Source: Flagellimonas amoyensis (lineage in GTDB: Bacteria; Bacteroidota; Bacteroidia; Flavobacteriales; Flavobacteriaceae). Taken from it: a stretch of DNA of 64,000 bases. Below, piece after piece: positions 34,947 through 45,000 of this stretch. Each line of letters begins with the position of its first letter. Position 1 is the first letter of the stretch. The notes beneath the pieces were generated by a model that was not told the DNA's origin, did not search any database, and saw only the letters and a program-made list of their open reading frames with translations. The translations under genes were made by a program, and so were the position numbers. The DNA is taken from NCBI RefSeq assembly GCF_003058265.1, contig NZ_QBUK01000010.1, positions 1 through 64,000 on the forward strand, read 5' to 3'.

Positions 34947-35866
34947 CAATCCTGCACGATTATGCTCTTGGAGTCGCACTTGTCAAATTCGGGCTGGATG
35001 TTCACGTGGTTGATGCCGTGTTTGTGGTAGACATGCTCTTCAATTTCTCCCAAAATAGCATCGAACTCGGACAGTTTGATGTCCTCTTTAAAATCGATAT
35101 GGGCCTCCATGTGCACCTCATCTTCATTGAGTTGCCAAATGTGGACATGGTGTACGTTCTTCACGGGCTCTATGGTACAGATGGATTCCACAATATCCTG
35201 GATCACAATGGATTTTGGGGTGAAGAGCATCAAAACTTTTGTGGATTCCTTCAAGAGGTCGTACCCCATATATATCAAATAGATGCCAATGATCATCGTC
35301 AAGACGGCATCCACCCAATAGAGCTGGAACAAACTCATCAATATACCTCCTATCAAAACGGCCACGGAGGCCATCATATCCGTCAACAGGTGCAGGTAGG
35401 CAGACCTCATGTTCATATTTTCCTTGGAGTCCTTCTTCAGCAAAAGTACGCTGAACCCATTGGCCAAGATGCCCAATACGGAAAGCCAAATGACCAGATT
35501 GGACGCTATTTCCTGTGGATCAAAAAGACGCTCCACAGCTTCTTTCATCAAAAAAATGGCCACGACCACCAAGGTCGCAGCATTGACAAAGGCCGCCATG
35601 ATCTCGGCGCGTTTGTAACCAAAGGTCTTGTGCTTGTTGGCCTGTTTTTTTCCCAATTTCTGGGCCACATAACTGATGATCAATGAAAGTACATCGCTGA
35701 AGTTGTGCAATGCATCCGACAGCAGGGCCAAGCTCCCAGAAATGAGTCCACCAACAACCTGCGCCAAAGTAATCAGGATGTTCAAAAATATGGAAATGAG
35801 CAGATTCCTCCCCTTCAGATCCGTGTGTGAATGTGAATGGCCATGACGATGGTGGTGGTGCCCCAT
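34946..35866 (-). CDS. Cation diffusion facilitator (ZitB/CzcD-like)
   Basis: 306 residues. A His-rich N-terminus (MGHHHHRHGHSHSH) leads into six membrane segments with SLALLSDALHNFSDVLSL carrying the metal-site Asp residues of TM2, and TDMMASVAVLIGG in TM5; the cytosolic C-terminal domain (about 215-295) is the metal-sensing fold (VHHVHIWQLNEDEVHMEAHI). It exports Zn2+ or related divalent cations in exchange for H+. It lies between rpiB (ends 2 nt upstream of the start) and the acetyltransferase. Confidence 0.93.
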   Translation of the reverse strand: MGHHHHRHGHSHSHTDLKGRNLLISIFLNILITLAQVVGGLISGSLALLSDALHNFSDVLSLIISYVAQKLGKKQANKHKTFGYKRAEIMAAFVNAATLVVVAIFLMKEAVERLFDPQEIASNLVIWLSVLGILANGFSVLLLKKDSKENMNMRSAYLHLLTDMMASVAVLIGGILMSLFQLYWVDAVLTMIIGIYLIYMGYDLLKESTKVLMLFTPKSIVIQDIVESICTIEPVKNVHHVHIWQLNEDEVHMEAHIDFKEDIKLSEFDAILGEIEEHVYHKHGINHVNIQPEFDKCDSKSIIVQD

Positions 35867-35867
35867 G

Positions 35868-36299
35868 TTATCTACAGGGTATTTTTTCTATTCTCCTTTC
35901 GTGCCTTCCGCCTTCAAATTTGGTGTTCAAAAAGGTCTCTACCATATCCAAGGCCTGTGGAAGTGAAATGAACCTGGCGGGCAAACTCAAAATGTTGGCG
36001 TCGTTGTGTTCCCTGGCCAGCTGTACTATTTCTTTGTTCCAGCAGAGGGCGCCCCTAATGTTCTGGTGTTTGTTGATGGTCATTGTGGCCCCGTTGCCAC
36101 TTCCGCAGATAACGATGCCCATATTCACTTTTCCTTGTTCCACGTCCGTTGCCACAGGATGCGTAAAATCTGGATAGTCCACGCTGTCCACACCGTCCGT
36201 TCCATAGTTGATGACCTCTATTCCCTTTGATTTGAGAAGGCCCACAATGGCCAATTTATAATCGGTTCCCGCGTGATCGTTTCCAATGGCTATTTTCAT
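35868..36299 (-). CDS. rpiB: Ribose 5-phosphate isomerase B
   Basis: 143 residues, the usual RpiB length. Key segments are IAIGNDHAGTDYK, YGTDGVDSVDYPDFT, CGSGNGATMTINK (Cys of the active site) and RAALC-like RGALCWNKEIVQLAREHNDANIL. It interconverts ribose 5-phosphate and ribulose 5-phosphate. Divergent from rnr across the candidate origin region; first gene of an operon with the CDF transporter and acetyltransferase. Confidence 0.95.
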   Translation of the reverse strand: MKIAIGNDHAGTDYKLAIVGLLKSKGIEVINYGTDGVDSVDYPDFTHPVATDVEQGKVNMGIVICGSGNGATMTINKHQNIRGALCWNKEIVQLAREHNDANILSLPARFISLPQALDMVETFLNTKFEGGRHERRIEKIPCR

Positions 36300-36894
36300 G
36301 ATTTTTGTTTATTTGAGGCTACTATACAAAGGTACAATATCTTTTTGTTCGAAGATGTTCACAAAAATCACGAAATATTTCCATCTTGCTATAAAACAGT
36401 TCTTTATCATTTTGTGCTTTTTGTTGATCTTTTTGAGAAAACTAACGGTAAGTAAATTTTGATTTTCCAGAAAATAGTGTAATTGATCTATTTTCTTTTA
36501 GAACGGTCCAAATTCCATTAAAAATTAATCAACCGGTATGAAACAAAAATTGGGTGTAATTAACATTAAAATTACATTTACTTTTCAATAAATTGATGTT
36601 GAAAACGGTTATCAAAAACCGTGGATAAAAATTCTAATCCTTTGATTTTTAAAATTATTTTCTTCTCACAAATTGTGGATAAAATGATTTTGCTGTTCAA
36701 ACCAAAAATTGCCCCATTAAATTATTACACATTTCAACAATCCATCATCATCATCATTTTTTAAAATTTCAAAAAAAGAAGAAAAGAATAATAATGGTTA
36801 TTGTTGATAAAACAACTTGCCTTTACGATTACTTAACCCATTCCTTGTAGTTCAAGGATTATAATTTGTATTTTTCAAAAAAATAAGTCCATTA
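36300..36894. other. Candidate replication origin (oriC) between rpiB and rnr
   Basis: A 595-bp gene-free, very AT-rich gap between divergent genes. It holds DnaA-box-like sites on the minus strand: a perfect TTATCCACA (36674-36682), TTATCCACG (36620-36628) and TTATCAACA (36802-36810), plus long A/T runs that would open easily. Row-by-row hand counts suggest the plus strand is about balanced in G and C to the left and G-rich to the right. dnaA is not in the window. A plain promoter region is the alternative. Confidence 0.45.
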
Positions 36895-39078
36895 ATGTCA
36901 AAGAAGAAGAAGAGAACCAGGAGTCAGAGGAAGAATGAGTTGACCAAGGGCATTTTTACCGTACTAGAAAAGGAACCATCCAAAAGCTTTAATTACAAGC
37001 AGATAGCCGCAAAGTTGGGCGTTACCGATACACAGGACCGTAACGAGCTCATCAAACGTTTGGGTCAGCTCAAGGCCAGTGACCGGATCGTGGAAGAAGA
37101 AAAGGGGAAGTATAAAAAGAAGCCCTCACTCTATACCTATTTTACGGGGAAGGTGGACCTTACCTCCAGTGGCAATGCCTATATTGTGGTGGACGAGCTG
37201 GAGGATGACATCTTTGTGCCCTACAACAGTTTGAACAAGGCACTGCATGGCGATACGGTTGAAGTTTTCCTAAAACCCAGGCGAAAGGGGAAAAAGCAGG
37301 AAGGGGAGATTTCCAAGGTTCTTGAGCGGAAAAAAACTTCCTATGTAGGGATTGTGGACAAGCAGAAGACCTTTGCCTTTGTAAGGCCATCCGATTCCAG
37401 AATGTATACGGACATCTTTATTCCCTTGGACAAACTCAAAAAAGCCAACGATGGGGACAAAGTGTTGGTGAACTTGGGCGATTGGCCCGCAGATGCCGAT
37501 TCGCCTTATGGAGAAGTTGTGGAGGTCTTGGGAAAACCCGGCGAGCACAATACGGAGATACATTCCATTTTGGCCGAATATGGACTGCCCTATGAGTTTC
37601 CATATGAAGTGGAACAGTTTGCCAAAACATTGGATACCAGTATCAAAGAATCCGAGATAGCCAAAAGAAGGGATATGCGGGATGTGCTCACCTTCACCAT
37701 AGATCCAAAGGATGCCAAGGATTTTGATGATGCACTTTCCTTTCAGAAATTGGAAAATGGCAATTATGAGATAGGGATCCACATTGCCGACGTTTCCCAT
37801 TATGTGGAACCCGGCACCATTTTGGAAGAAGAAGCCTATGACAGGGCCACCTCTGTTTATTTGGTGGACAGAGTGGTTCCCATGTTGCCCGAAGTACTTT
37901 CCAATATGGCCTGTTCGCTGAGACCCAACGAAGAAAAATATACTTTCTCGGCCGTTTTTGAAATGGACAATAAGGCCCGACTGGTGAACCAATGGTTTGG
38001 ACGGACGGCCATCAATTCCAACGAGCGTTTTGCGTATGAAGAAGCACAGCATATCATAGAAACGGGGGAGGATGCCATACCGGAAGCCATTTCCATCCGT
38101 GGAAAGGCCTATTCCGTTTCCAATGACATTGTGGAGGCCATCCTCACTTTTGACCGACTTGCAAAGATCATGCGGCAGGCCCGTATGAATGCAGGTGCGA
38201 TTTCTTTTGATAAGATAGAGGTAAAGTTCAACTTGTCCGAGGACAACGTGCCCTTGGGAGTTTACTTCAAGGAAGCCAAGGATGCGAACAAGCTGATCGA
38301 GGAATTTATGCTGCTGGCGAATAGGAAGGTGGCTGAATATATAGGCAAACAGAAAAAGACTTTCGTGTACCGGGTGCACGACAAGCCCGATGAAGAGAAA
38401 TTAATGGCCCTGAACGGCGTTATTTCACGTTTTGGACATAGTATTGACCTTAGGGATAGAAAGACCATCAACAAGTCCCTAAACCAGCTTCTGGAGGATG
38501 TAAAGGGAAAAAAGGAACAGAATTTGGTGGATACCTTGGCCATCCGTAGCATGAGCAAGGCCATTTATACCACGGAAAATATTGGGCACTATGGATTGGG
38601 TTTTGATTATTACACCCATTTCACCTCTCCCATCCGAAGATATCCCGATGTGATGGTGCACCGTTTGCTGCAGCATTATCTGGATGGGGAAAAGCAACCG
38701 AGTGCCTCCTTGTACGAAGAAAAATGCAAACATTCCTCCGATATGGAAATGCTGGCGGCCAACGCCGAGCGGGATTCCGTGAAATACATGCAGATCAAGT
38801 TCATGGAAGACCACAAGGACCAAGAGTTCCTCGGGGTGATTTCCGGAGTGACGGAATGGGGTATCTATGTGGAGATCATCGAGAACAAATGTGAAGGAAT
38901 GGTGAGGATACGTGACATCAAGGACGATTATTATGTATTTGATGAACGCCAATATGCCATAGTAGGGGAAAGACGAAAACGGGTTTACCAACTTGGGGAT
39001 GAGGTCTATGTGATGGTAAAGGATACCGATTTGGTAAAGCGGCACCTCGACTTTTCGTTGATCGGAAAAAAGGAGTGA
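36895..39078 (+). CDS. rnr: Ribonuclease R
   Basis: 727 residues. A basic N-terminus (MSKKKKRTRSQRKNELTKG) and winged-helix domain (about 18-70), two cold-shock OB domains (about 75-225), the RNB catalytic domain (about 260-590; FTIDPKDAKDFDDALSF with the metal-binding Asp cluster) and an S1 domain (about 640-725; FLGVISGVTEWGIYVEI). It is a 3'-5' exoribonuclease that degrades structured RNA and takes part in rRNA and tmRNA quality control. It begins right after the candidate origin. Confidence 0.95.
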   Translation: MSKKKKRTRSQRKNELTKGIFTVLEKEPSKSFNYKQIAAKLGVTDTQDRNELIKRLGQLKASDRIVEEEKGKYKKKPSLYTYFTGKVDLTSSGNAYIVVDELEDDIFVPYNSLNKALHGDTVEVFLKPRRKGKKQEGEISKVLERKKTSYVGIVDKQKTFAFVRPSDSRMYTDIFIPLDKLKKANDGDKVLVNLGDWPADADSPYGEVVEVLGKPGEHNTEIHSILAEYGLPYEFPYEVEQFAKTLDTSIKESEIAKRRDMRDVLTFTIDPKDAKDFDDALSFQKLENGNYEIGIHIADVSHYVEPGTILEEEAYDRATSVYLVDRVVPMLPEVLSNMACSLRPNEEKYTFSAVFEMDNKARLVNQWFGRTAINSNERFAYEEAQHIIETGEDAIPEAISIRGKAYSVSNDIVEAILTFDRLAKIMRQARMNAGAISFDKIEVKFNLSEDNVPLGVYFKEAKDANKLIEEFMLLANRKVAEYIGKQKKTFVYRVHDKPDEEKLMALNGVISRFGHSIDLRDRKTINKSLNQLLEDVKGKKEQNLVDTLAIRSMSKAIYTTENIGHYGLGFDYYTHFTSPIRRYPDVMVHRLLQHYLDGEKQPSASLYEEKCKHSSDMEMLAANAERDSVKYMQIKFMEDHKDQEFLGVISGVTEWGIYVEIIENKCEGMVRIRDIKDDYYVFDERQYAIVGERRKRVYQLGDEVYVMVKDTDLVKRHLDFSLIGKKE

Positions 39079-39131
39079 TGCTTTTTTTGGAATAAAATTT
39101 GTTATTCTTTTGGGAACCAAATTTTTATAAC

Positions 39132-39812
39132 ATGAAACCTATATTGATTTTATTACTGTCCCTTTCGCTCCAAGTACTGAGCGCACAAAAGGGGGACATT
39201 ACCAAAAATCTTCAAAAGTTTACCGAGATCAAGGCTTTTGATGGCCTCTCCATCAGTTTGATCAAGGGAAAGGAAAACAAAGCCGTCATCTCTGGGGCCA
39301 ATACGGACAAGGTGGCCATTGTGAACAACGATGGGGTCTTGAAGATACGCATGGAAATAGACAAGATTTTCAGTGGTTACAGGACCTATGTGGATGTTTA
39401 TCACACAGAGGACCTGAAGGTGATCGATGTGAACGAGGATGCCCGCATATCATCCGATGAAACCTACGTACAGGACATATTGGAACTCAAGGCACAGGAA
39501 GGTGGCAAACTGGAAATCAACTGCCAGGTGGACCAATTGTTGATCAAAGCAGTATCCGGAGGAGAAATATTTGCTGCTGGATTTTCCAATACCCAAGACA
39601 TTATCATCAATACCGGGGGATCCTACACAGGCAAGACCTTCAAGACCAAGTTTACCACCATTTCCGTGAATGCGGGGGGGAATGCGGAAATCTATGCAAC
39701 GGATTATGTAAAGGCGAATGTAAAGGCTGGAGGGGAGATATTGGTCTATGGCGACCCGAAAAAAATGGACGAGAACACCCTGTTCGGTGGAAAAATAAAA
39801 AGAGTGGAATAG
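39132..39812 (+). CDS. GIN-domain (DUF2807) exported protein
   Basis: 226 residues. Signal peptide (about 1-18, ending LSAQ), then a right-handed beta-helix-like stack of short strands (FTEIKAFDGLSISLIKG, VIDVNEDARISSDETYV, GGSYTGKTFKTKFTTISVNAGGNAEIY) typical of the head GIN domain, which may bind polymers on the cell surface. The ATG at 39132 fits the signal peptide. It is followed after 5 nt by the LysE gene. Precise role unknown. Confidence 0.8.
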   Translation: MKPILILLLSLSLQVLSAQKGDITKNLQKFTEIKAFDGLSISLIKGKENKAVISGANTDKVAIVNNDGVLKIRMEIDKIFSGYRTYVDVYHTEDLKVIDVNEDARISSDETYVQDILELKAQEGGKLEINCQVDQLLIKAVSGGEIFAAGFSNTQDIIINTGGSYTGKTFKTKFTTISVNAGGNAEIYATDYVKANVKAGGEILVYGDPKKMDENTLFGGKIKRVE

Positions 39813-39817
39813 CATTT

Positions 39818-40474
39818 ATGATTGAAGATATACAGGCAGCAATTCCTTTGGGACTATTATTGAGCTTCATGATTGGGCCTGTCTTTTTTGTGCTTTTGGA
39901 AACCAGTGCCACCAAGGGGTTCAGGGCAGGTGTGTGCTTTGATGTTGGGGTCGTTGTGGCAGACATTGTTTTTTTGGTCATTGCCTATTTCAGTAGTTTC
40001 CAGTTGTTGGAAAACCTGAGCAATGAACCCGGACTCTTTGTTTTTGGAGGGATGATCCTTTTGGTCTATGGGATTTACCTGTTTGCCAAAAAAGCGAAGA
40101 AGAAAACCACCGCAAGGCCATCCAAAGGAGGTTATGTTGCCCTTTTTATCAAAGGATTTTTATTGAACTTCATCAACATTGGTGTCCTGGCATTTTGGTT
40201 GGGCTTGATCATCGTAGTGGGACCAAGCTTGGAAAACGATCCTGAAAGAATGTTGGTGTTCTTCAGCACGGTGATTTTGGTCTATTTTGGCACCGATCTG
40301 ATGAAGATCATACTGGCCAAACAGTTGAAGCGCTATCTCACCATAGAGCGCATTGTACTCATCACCAAAGGGCTGGGTATTGTTCTGATCATTTGTGGCA
40401 TTGTACTCATCACCAAGGGATTCCTTCCCAAAGAACGCTTTAATCTCAAAGAAGAAATAGAAAGAATAAGCTAA
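39818..40474 (+). CDS. LysE family transporter
   Basis: 218 residues with six membrane segments. The N-terminus (IPLGLLLSFMIGPVFFVLLETSATKGFRAG) has the LysE/RhtB signature around a Gly-Pro in TM1. These proteins export amino acids or similar small molecules by proton antiport; the substrate is not known. It shares a likely transcript with the GIN gene and ends before a bidirectional terminator. Confidence 0.87.
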   Translation: MIEDIQAAIPLGLLLSFMIGPVFFVLLETSATKGFRAGVCFDVGVVVADIVFLVIAYFSSFQLLENLSNEPGLFVFGGMILLVYGIYLFAKKAKKKTTARPSKGGYVALFIKGFLLNFINIGVLAFWLGLIIVVGPSLENDPERMLVFFSTVILVYFGTDLMKIILAKQLKRYLTIERIVLITKGLGIVLIICGIVLITKGFLPKERFNLKEEIERIS

Positions 40475-40485
40475 CTGAAAAATAA

Positions 40486-40513
40486 AAACCCAACACTTAG
40501 TGTTGGGTTTTTC
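40486..40513. terminator. Bidirectional intrinsic terminator between LysE and tRNA-Cys
   Basis: AACCCAACACTTAGTGTTGGGTT forms a 10-bp stem with T-runs on both strands (TTTTT on plus, TTTTTATTTTT on minus). It can stop both the LysE transcript and the tRNA-Cys transcript running the other way. Confidence 0.9.
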
Positions 40514-40515
40514 AG

Positions 40516-40586
40516 AGGCATCGAGCGGATTCGAACCGCTGTACAAGCTTTTGCAGAGCTGTGCCTAGCCACTCGGCCACGATGCC
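40516..40586 (-). tRNA. tRNA-Cys (GCA)
   Basis: Cloverleaf on the minus strand: acceptor GGCATCG/CGATGCC, discriminator U, D-arm GCCGAGTGGCTAGGC, anticodon loop CTGCAAA (GCA), T-arm with GGTTCGAATCC. The U discriminator and GCA anticodon are the identity elements for cysteine. Its 3' end faces the terminator. Confidence 0.95.
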
Positions 40587-40633
40587 ATTTAGGTGTGCAA
40601 ATGTACTATTTTTTTGGCTTTTTCAAATTATTG

Positions 40634-40993
40634 CTAAAATCTTTCGAACTCTAGGATAACGGACACGCTTTCCACATCGCCGCCAATGGGCGGATTTATC
40701 TTCGAAACTTCTACAATCACATGGTTCACTTCGTCTATTTCCAAGATAATGCGGTCAATAATGCGTTTTGCCACATGTTCCAAAAGATTGGAACGGATGG
40801 CCATTTCTTCCTTCACAATGTTGTTGAGATGGACATAGTCCACAGTTTCCACCAGCTTGTCCGATAGGGAAGGTTGCGAAAGATCGGCGGTTATTTCAAG
40901 GTCTACCCTATAATCGCTTCCTATGAGCATTTCTTCCTTCAGACACCCATGGTTGGAATGTATCCTGATGTTCTTTAGTTTGATTTTACCCAC
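40634..40993 (-). CDS. folB: Dihydroneopterin aldolase
   Basis: 119 residues, the normal FolB length: IKLKNIRIHSNHGCLKEEMLIG at the start, DYVHLNNIVKEEMA, LLEHVAKRIIDRI and VEVSKINPPIGGDVESVSVILE with the conserved Lys and Pro-Pro. It cleaves dihydroneopterin to 6-hydroxymethyl-dihydropterin in folate synthesis. A TATTTTTG box (minus strand, 41020-41013) lies about 20 nt upstream and is a plausible promoter. It stands alone between tRNA-Cys and the type IX secretion operon. Confidence 0.93.
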   Translation of the reverse strand: MGKIKLKNIRIHSNHGCLKEEMLIGSDYRVDLEITADLSQPSLSDKLVETVDYVHLNNIVKEEMAIRSNLLEHVAKRIIDRIILEIDEVNHVIVEVSKINPPIGGDVESVSVILEFERF

Positions 40994-41037
40994 GATTTTT
41001 GATTAAGAAGTGCAAAAATAGGGCAAAAACCGCTAAA

Positions 41038-41988
41038 TCAATACATACACCTACAGTTGCTTATCCCTTGGAAAAGATCCATGCCTACAGTGAGTACGTG
41101 TGTTCCTGAACTATATCCCAAGATTTCGTTGGTGATGATCTGATAGGAATATCCAAAATAGAAATTATTTTTCTTGAACCCGGCAATGGGAGCAATGTAC
41201 AGGGGCTCGCCCAACTGATCGTTCAGGAATCGATAGGTAAGGCCAACATAATAGTAATCTTCAAAATCATGGAAGCGGAACTTGGCATTGAGGTCCGTTA
41301 CCGAACGTCCATCACTTTCAAACCATTGGAAGAAAATGGAAGGCTCTATCTCCATTTTGCTGTTTTTGTTCTTCGAAATGCTGTAACCTGTGTAAGCGTA
41401 ATAGTTCCTAAGGGTATTTGGCTCAAACGTAGGGTTGAAACTTTCAAGGTTTTTATTCAGGATGTTGGAGGCATTCAAGCTGAAAAAGAACTTGTTGTAC
41501 CGATAGAGCACGCCCAAATCAAAATTATGATTGGTAGTGGCCTTGTCATCCGTGGGGAGCTGTCCGTTGTTTTCCCTAAAATTTTCAACATCTATCCTGA
41601 ACTGGTTAAAGTTGTAGGAGATACCAAAGGAAAGGAAAATATCATCATACCTATCCAAAGTCAGGTGGTGGGCAAAGGAAACCCTGGCCCCTCTTTGTTT
41701 GGTCTCCCCATTACTGTCGTTATACAGGAGCATACCCAATCCGGATCGGTTGCCGATTCGGGCATCCGCGGCCAAGGTCTGCGTATCGGGAGCATCTTTG
41801 ATGCCCACCCATTGGGTAAGTCCGTTCAAGCGGACCTTGATATGATCCCCGATGCCTGCATAGGTCGGGGACATGATGAAGGGATTGTCTGCAATATATT
41901 GCGAAAGCTGTGGTATGGTCAACTCTTGGCCCCGGGCGCATAGCGCCATCAATATCAGGAATGCAGTTGAATATACTTTTTTGAACAT
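41038..41988 (-). CDS. PorP/SprF family type IX secretion outer-membrane protein
   Basis: 316 residues. Signal peptide (about 1-20), then the PorP/SprF start YIADNPFIMSPTYAGIGDHIKVRLNGLTQWVGIKDAPDT, which names the family, and a beta-barrel-like string of alternating strands ending in an aromatic C-terminus (NCRCMY). These proteins work with, and hold at the surface, type-B cargo encoded beside them. It is the last gene of the operon and lies 23 nt downstream of the giant adhesin, its probable client. Confidence 0.9.
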   Translation of the reverse strand: MFKKVYSTAFLILMALCARGQELTIPQLSQYIADNPFIMSPTYAGIGDHIKVRLNGLTQWVGIKDAPDTQTLAADARIGNRSGLGMLLYNDSNGETKQRGARVSFAHHLTLDRYDDIFLSFGISYNFNQFRIDVENFRENNGQLPTDDKATTNHNFDLGVLYRYNKFFFSLNASNILNKNLESFNPTFEPNTLRNYYAYTGYSISKNKNSKMEIEPSIFFQWFESDGRSVTDLNAKFRFHDFEDYYYVGLTYRFLNDQLGEPLYIAPIAGFKKNNFYFGYSYQIITNEILGYSSGTHVLTVGMDLFQGISNCRCMY

Positions 41989-42011
41989 GAGGTCTGTTTG
42001 GGTTATAATTG

Positions 42012-45000
42012 TTATTGTCGATATAATGTAAAGTGACCCACAAATTCCCGATTATCCTGTTCACCTTTTAGACGAACGATATACCAGTAATCACCTGTTG
42101 GCAATGGTTTACCATCATAGTCTCCATCCCAACCTTGCGTGTTTCGGGTCATCTCTTCCACTACCCTACCATAACGATCATAAATTTTAATTAGTACGTC
42201 AGGGAACCCTTGAATGTTGTCAGGAATCCAGTTATCATTCATACCGTCGCCATCTGGGGTAAAGAAGTTGGGGAACTCAATGTCCATAAACTCCATATAG
42301 ATTTCCGCAGTGGCCTCACAACCGTTCTGATCGATCACAGTTACGGTATACGTACCTGTTCTGTTGATATAGATGGTATTTTCGGTTCCATTGTTGATAT
42401 CGTTGAAATAGAACGTATATTCCTCAACACCCCCTTCGGCTATCGCTGTGATCTGGTTGATGGTATTGTTCTCCAAAACCAGGGTGAGCGGTTCGTAGCC
42501 TTCGATAGTGAAATCATAGGTGGTCATACATCCATTCGCATGTGCAATGGTGACATAATGGTCGCCGGGCAACATGTTGGTAAAGTCAGCTGACAGTTGC
42601 ATATCTGCGGGGTCCGTGGAATCCAAGGCATACATGACATCTGCAGAAACGGATGGATCCTCGAACACAATCTCCAAGAAATTATTAGGGATGTTGCCCA
42701 CACACTCATACATCGGAGTCACCGTGGCCGCTAGGTTCATACCGGGCTCTATTTCCACGATCACATATGTATCACAACCTTGGGCATCCCTGATAAATAC
42801 CGCATGGGTTCCGGCCGTTAAGTCTTGGAACAAGAAACGATCTTGTACAAAATCTGCATCGGCATTGGAGTTCAAGGCCGTTTCATAAGGGGCAACACCC
42901 CCTGAAACCTGAAGCTCGAAGGAACCATCGGCACTATTATAGCACACTTCGTGCATGATGTTGATGGCTTCTGCCTGAATGGGTTCGGGCTGCCCTATTT
43001 CAAATTGGAACGTGATGAAACATCCATTTACATCTTGGGCAATGACATCATAAATACCCGGGGCCAGATCGGTAAAGGTATTTTCGGTATCAAACTGGTT
43101 CAAGTTGGGTGAAATCGCATACAGGATTTCGCCAGTACCTCCAGAAACTTCCACGGTGATGGTACCATCTTCCATGCCCGAACAGGTCACATCGGTAGAT
43201 TCTTCACGATCTACCTGCAACGGAGCGGGATCAACAATAGTGGTCACCGGTGATACCTCAACGCAATCTTCACTGGTCACCCTTACATAGTAATTTCCAG
43301 CAGCAAGTCCACTGAAGGTCCCGTTTGGCTGTGGTCCACCGACCAAATTGGACAATGCGGCATCGCTGAACAGTTCGTAACTGTAATTGCCCAGACCGCC
43401 CATGGCTCGTGCAACTATGGTGGCCGATGCTTCGCCCATACAGTTGATCATGGCCGCGGAATCATCAATGGTCAATGTAAGTTCTGGAACTGGATCTATG
43501 CTCACTTGGTTGGAAATAAGGGCCTCACAACCATTGGCATCAATGACATAGTACTGATATACGCCAACCCCAACAGGGAACGTATGGGTGTCCCCTCCAT
43601 CCATATCGAAGAAAGTGATACCGTCCTCGCTGTATTTGTAAGGGGCAGTACCTCCAAATGCGGTCAATAGAATTTCTGCATCATCCATACAGGTCATTCC
43701 ACTTACTTGCACCAAGGAAGCCATAACCTCTGTTGGTTCGTTGATGGTCACCCTTGGGGTTTCCACACCACAGTTCCATCCATCGGTGACGGTGATGCTG
43801 TAGGTTCCAGCGCCCAATCCGTTGAACGTATTGCTTCCCTGTTCACCAGAAGTGAATACAATGCTGGCACCAGGAGTGTCATCTTCGTAGATGTTCAATT
43901 GATACTGGTACACACCTTCACCACCGGAAACAGAGGATACCCAAACAGAACCGCTGTTGTCCCCGTAGCACATTAGGTCTATCGGAGCGACATCAATGGT
44001 AGCTGTTATTGGGTCTGGTTCCATCAGTGTCAATGAATTGTCCACAATCTCACAACCTTGGCTATCGATGATCCTTACTTCGTATGCACCTGCAGATAGG
44101 CCTGTGAAGACATAGCTATGTACATCGTTCATGGTGTAGGTTTGGGTTGTGGCATTGTTTGTCAAAATAATGTCATAAGGGGCATAGCCACCTGTTGGTG
44201 CAATGAGGATCTCTCCTTGGTCATTGGTACAGGTAACGCTGGCCACTTGTTGGGGAACAACCTCCAACTCTGCGCTCGGCGACATAATGGTGATGGTGTT
44301 GGAGTCTTCAACACACTCAGGGTAACCTGTTTCGGTGACACGCACAAAGTAGTTTCCTCCAACGAGGTCTACATGTGTTATGGACAATGGTCCACCAGCA
44401 GTGTTGCCACTTCCTGTTGTAATTGAAGTACCATCGGTCCTGAACACTTCATAATCGTAAGCACCATTGTAGCCTGTAACCGTGATTTCCAAGGTGCCGG
44501 CATCGTCAAAACAGACAGCTGGTGATGTGGCCACGGCCACGACATCAATGGTATCGTATGGTGCGATGACATAAGGAGCGGTATCCACATAACAACCTGT
44601 CGCATCGTCCGTGATCCTGAAGGTATAGGTTCCAGGATGGGTCAATAGGAAGCTTGCCGTGGTATTGCTCAAGATGGTAGGAGCCGATCCATACGGATTT
44701 CCTACGGGCAGCAATGTAAACGTATAGGTATTGGTTGGATCGCCATTATCTGCAACGGTCAACAACACTTCTTCTTCAGTGACACAACTGATGGCCGTGG
44801 TTTGGGAAACACTGGCCGTAAAGGTGTTGATGGGTTGTATCACAATGCTGTCAGCATATTCACAACCATTGGCATCCCTTACCGTATAGTTGATGGTCTG
44901 AACGGTACCGTTGTCCTCAACATCATAGGTGGCGATCGAGGAGAAACCATTGCCATCAAAACTATAGAAATAAGGTGCAGTACCACCGGTGGCCGTAACG

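Noticed and set aside
36740-36760. A run of ATC triplets in the candidate origin region, considered as a repeat array.
   Set aside because: It is only four or five units of a simple triplet and shows no spacer structure, so it is not a CRISPR or a useful iteron.
37270-38379. A 369-codon minus-strand open frame opposite rnr.
   Set aside because: It lies fully inside the strongly supported rnr gene; aromatic- and His-rich composition is that of a mirror frame.
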